From Rhodospirillaceae bacterium (GTDB taxonomy: Bacteria > Pseudomonadota > Alphaproteobacteria > Rhodospirillales > Rhodospirillaceae), in contig JAVJSV010000012.1 of assembly GCA_040219235.1 (NCBI GenBank), forward strand, positions 186,001 to 250,000: a stretch of DNA of 64,000 nucleotides, given 5' to 3'. Both the position numbers and the translations under genes were made by a program. The notes beneath the pieces were generated by a model. That model saw only the letters and a list, made by a program, of their open reading frames with translations. It was not told where the DNA came from and did not search any database. Below, piece by piece: positions 63,006-64,000 of the stretch. Each line of letters begins with the position of its first letter. Positions within the stretch are counted from its first letter, which is position 1.

Positions 63006-63985
63006 GTGATGCGTTTCTGCAGGTTCGTGATCTTAAAGTCCATTTTCCAGTGCGAACGGGTGGTGTTCTCATAGGCCAATATACGCCGCTCAAAGCTGTG
63101 GACGGTGTGAGCTTTGATCTGAATCCGGGTGAAACCTTAGGGGTTGTCGGTGAGTCTGGATGCGGCAAATCCACCCTAGGACGTGCTGTTTTGCAACTCA
63201 TCGGTGCGACGGATGGTGTTGTCTCTTGGCTTGGCACTGATCTCACATCTCTCAGTAAAAAAGAACTGATCGCCGCGCGCGAAAACCTCCAGATCGTCTT
63301 TCAAGACCCGCTGGCCAGCCTCGATCCGCGTATGACCGCTGGTGATATTATCGCAGAACCGTTGCGCAATTACCGCCCCACGCTGACCAAGGCAGACCGT
63401 CGCAAAATGGTTGAGGAGATGATGGAACGGGTTGGCCTCCTGCCGCGCATGATCAACCGCTATCCACATGAATTCTCTGGCGGGCAATGTCAGCGTATCG
63501 GCATAGCGCGCGCAATGATATTACGCCCTAAATTGGTGGTCTGTGATGAGCCTGTGTCGGCGCTGGATGTTTCAATTCAGGCCCAGGTTGTTAACCTGCT
63601 CATGGATCTGCAAAAAGAATTTGGTTTGGCGCTTCTGTTTATCAGTCATGATCTTGCCATTGTCCGTCACATCAGCCATCGGGTAATGGTGCTCTACCTT
63701 GGAAAAGTGATGGAGTTGGCAGACAAGGCCGCACTTTATGCCACGCCGCGTCACCCGTATACGCAAGCTCTTTTGTCTGCTGTGCCAATTCCCGATCCGA
63801 CCAAAGAACGTAACAAAGACCGGATTCTGTTGACAGGCGATTTACCTTCGCCTTTAAGCCCCCCATCCGGTTGTGTCTTTCGCACGCGGTGTTTTAAAGC
63901 TACTGAAAAATGTGCCAAGCAGATTCCTATACTGGAAACAGCCGGTAAGGGGCAGCAGGTCGCCTGTCATCACTGGCAAGACTAA
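63002..63985 (+). CDS. oppF: Peptide-type ABC transporter ATPase (OppF/DppF)
   Basis: The 327-residue ATPase has Walker A GESGCGKSTLGRAV near residues 59-72, Q-loop FQDPLASLDPRM, signature EFSGGQCQRIGIARAM, Walker B LVVCDEPVSALDVS and switch LFISHDLAIVRH. The C-terminal domain ends with the Cys set GCVFRTRC, KC and VACHHW. It completes the transporter and is the last gene in the window; the cluster may continue beyond. Confidence 0.96.
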   Translation: MSDAFLQVRDLKVHFPVRTGGVLIGQYTPLKAVDGVSFDLNPGETLGVVGESGCGKSTLGRAVLQLIGATDGVVSWLGTDLTSLSKKELIAARENLQIVFQDPLASLDPRMTAGDIIAEPLRNYRPTLTKADRRKMVEEMMERVGLLPRMINRYPHEFSGGQCQRIGIARAMILRPKLVVCDEPVSALDVSIQAQVVNLLMDLQKEFGLALLFISHDLAIVRHISHRVMVLYLGKVMELADKAALYATPRHPYTQALLSAVPIPDPTKERNKDRILLTGDLPSPLSPPSGCVFRTRCFKATEKCAKQIPILETAGKGQQVACHHWQD

Positions 63986-64000
63986 ACACCATTCCAAGCT

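Noticed and set aside
58432-63985. Nickel transporter (NikABCDE)
   Set aside because: Family-5 systems look alike; no His-rich or nickel-linked neighbour. Peptide-type naming is more neutral.

Overview
The window looks like chromosomal DNA of a free-living alphaproteobacterium, probably Rhodospirillales-like. Pointers are an Irr-type Fur regulator, a 1.6-kaa NAD-glutamate dehydrogenase, an encapsulated-ferritin-type protein close in sequence to what I know from Rhodospirillum, an IalB-family protein, and the cnoX / LON-domain / Trm112 / DUF971 / ubiquinone-hydroxylase neighbourhood. I could not run any search, so the taxonomic placement is inference. No plasmid, phage or CRISPR locus was seen.

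Layout. 1-5.4 kb: the end of an MsbA-like ABC exporter, then two divergent TPR plus O-GlcNAc-transferase (SPINDLY-type) proteins. 5.4-12.5 kb: the large glutamate dehydrogenase, an A+T-richer pair (FkbM methyltransferase and 2OG-Fe(II) oxygenase) and a cytochrome c. 12.8-19.3 kb: an orphan EncFtn ferritin, tRNA-Gly, a housekeeping block (cnoX, LON domain, Trm112, DUF971, UbiH family), then a sulfotransferase-like gene bounded by 26-bp direct repeats, tRNA-Thr and two small exported or membrane proteins. 19.3-28.7 kb: an IclR/solute-binding-protein pair, a Bax-inhibitor-like protein, ybbP-ybbA diverging from tesA, a FIST protein and thpR. 28.9-37.9 kb: an exported chelatase-like protein with Met/His repeats, a fructosamine-kinase/LMW-phosphatase pair, a sirtuin/uracil-DNA-glycosylase pair, phhB, a DMT permease, acetoacetyl-CoA synthetase, a SpoU methyltransferase and IalB. 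37.9-52.7 kb: pabC-pabB, a 2-hydroxyacid dehydrogenase, an SH3 protein, an Irr-linked module (rubrerythrin, Fe-S CCG protein, DUF3501, irr), an MFS permease, a double cold-shock protein, glpK, mobA, a cyclic-nucleotide-domain/helical-repeat protein and marR. 52.8-64 kb: one co-directional uptake and catabolism cluster with a racemase/isomerase-family enzyme, DUF1330, a TRAP transporter (dctP, dctQ, dctM), RidA, an FAH-family hydrolase and a complete Opp-type ABC transporter.

How the genes work together. The clearest functional units are the Irr-controlled peroxide/iron module at 41.8-45.0 kb, which carries two Irr/ICE-like palindromes, and the import-catabolism cluster at 52.8-64 kb, which starts behind a 25-bp palindrome. 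A recurring oddity is short tandem duplications (13-28 bp) at gene edges, several of which copy start codons, Shine-Dalgarno sequences or stop codons. The best candidates for undescribed biology are the exported CbiX-like protein with an MDHSQ repeat, the repeat-bounded sulfotransferase module, the cNMP/helical-repeat protein with a structured leader, and a purine-loop hairpin upstream of 45.26 kb.
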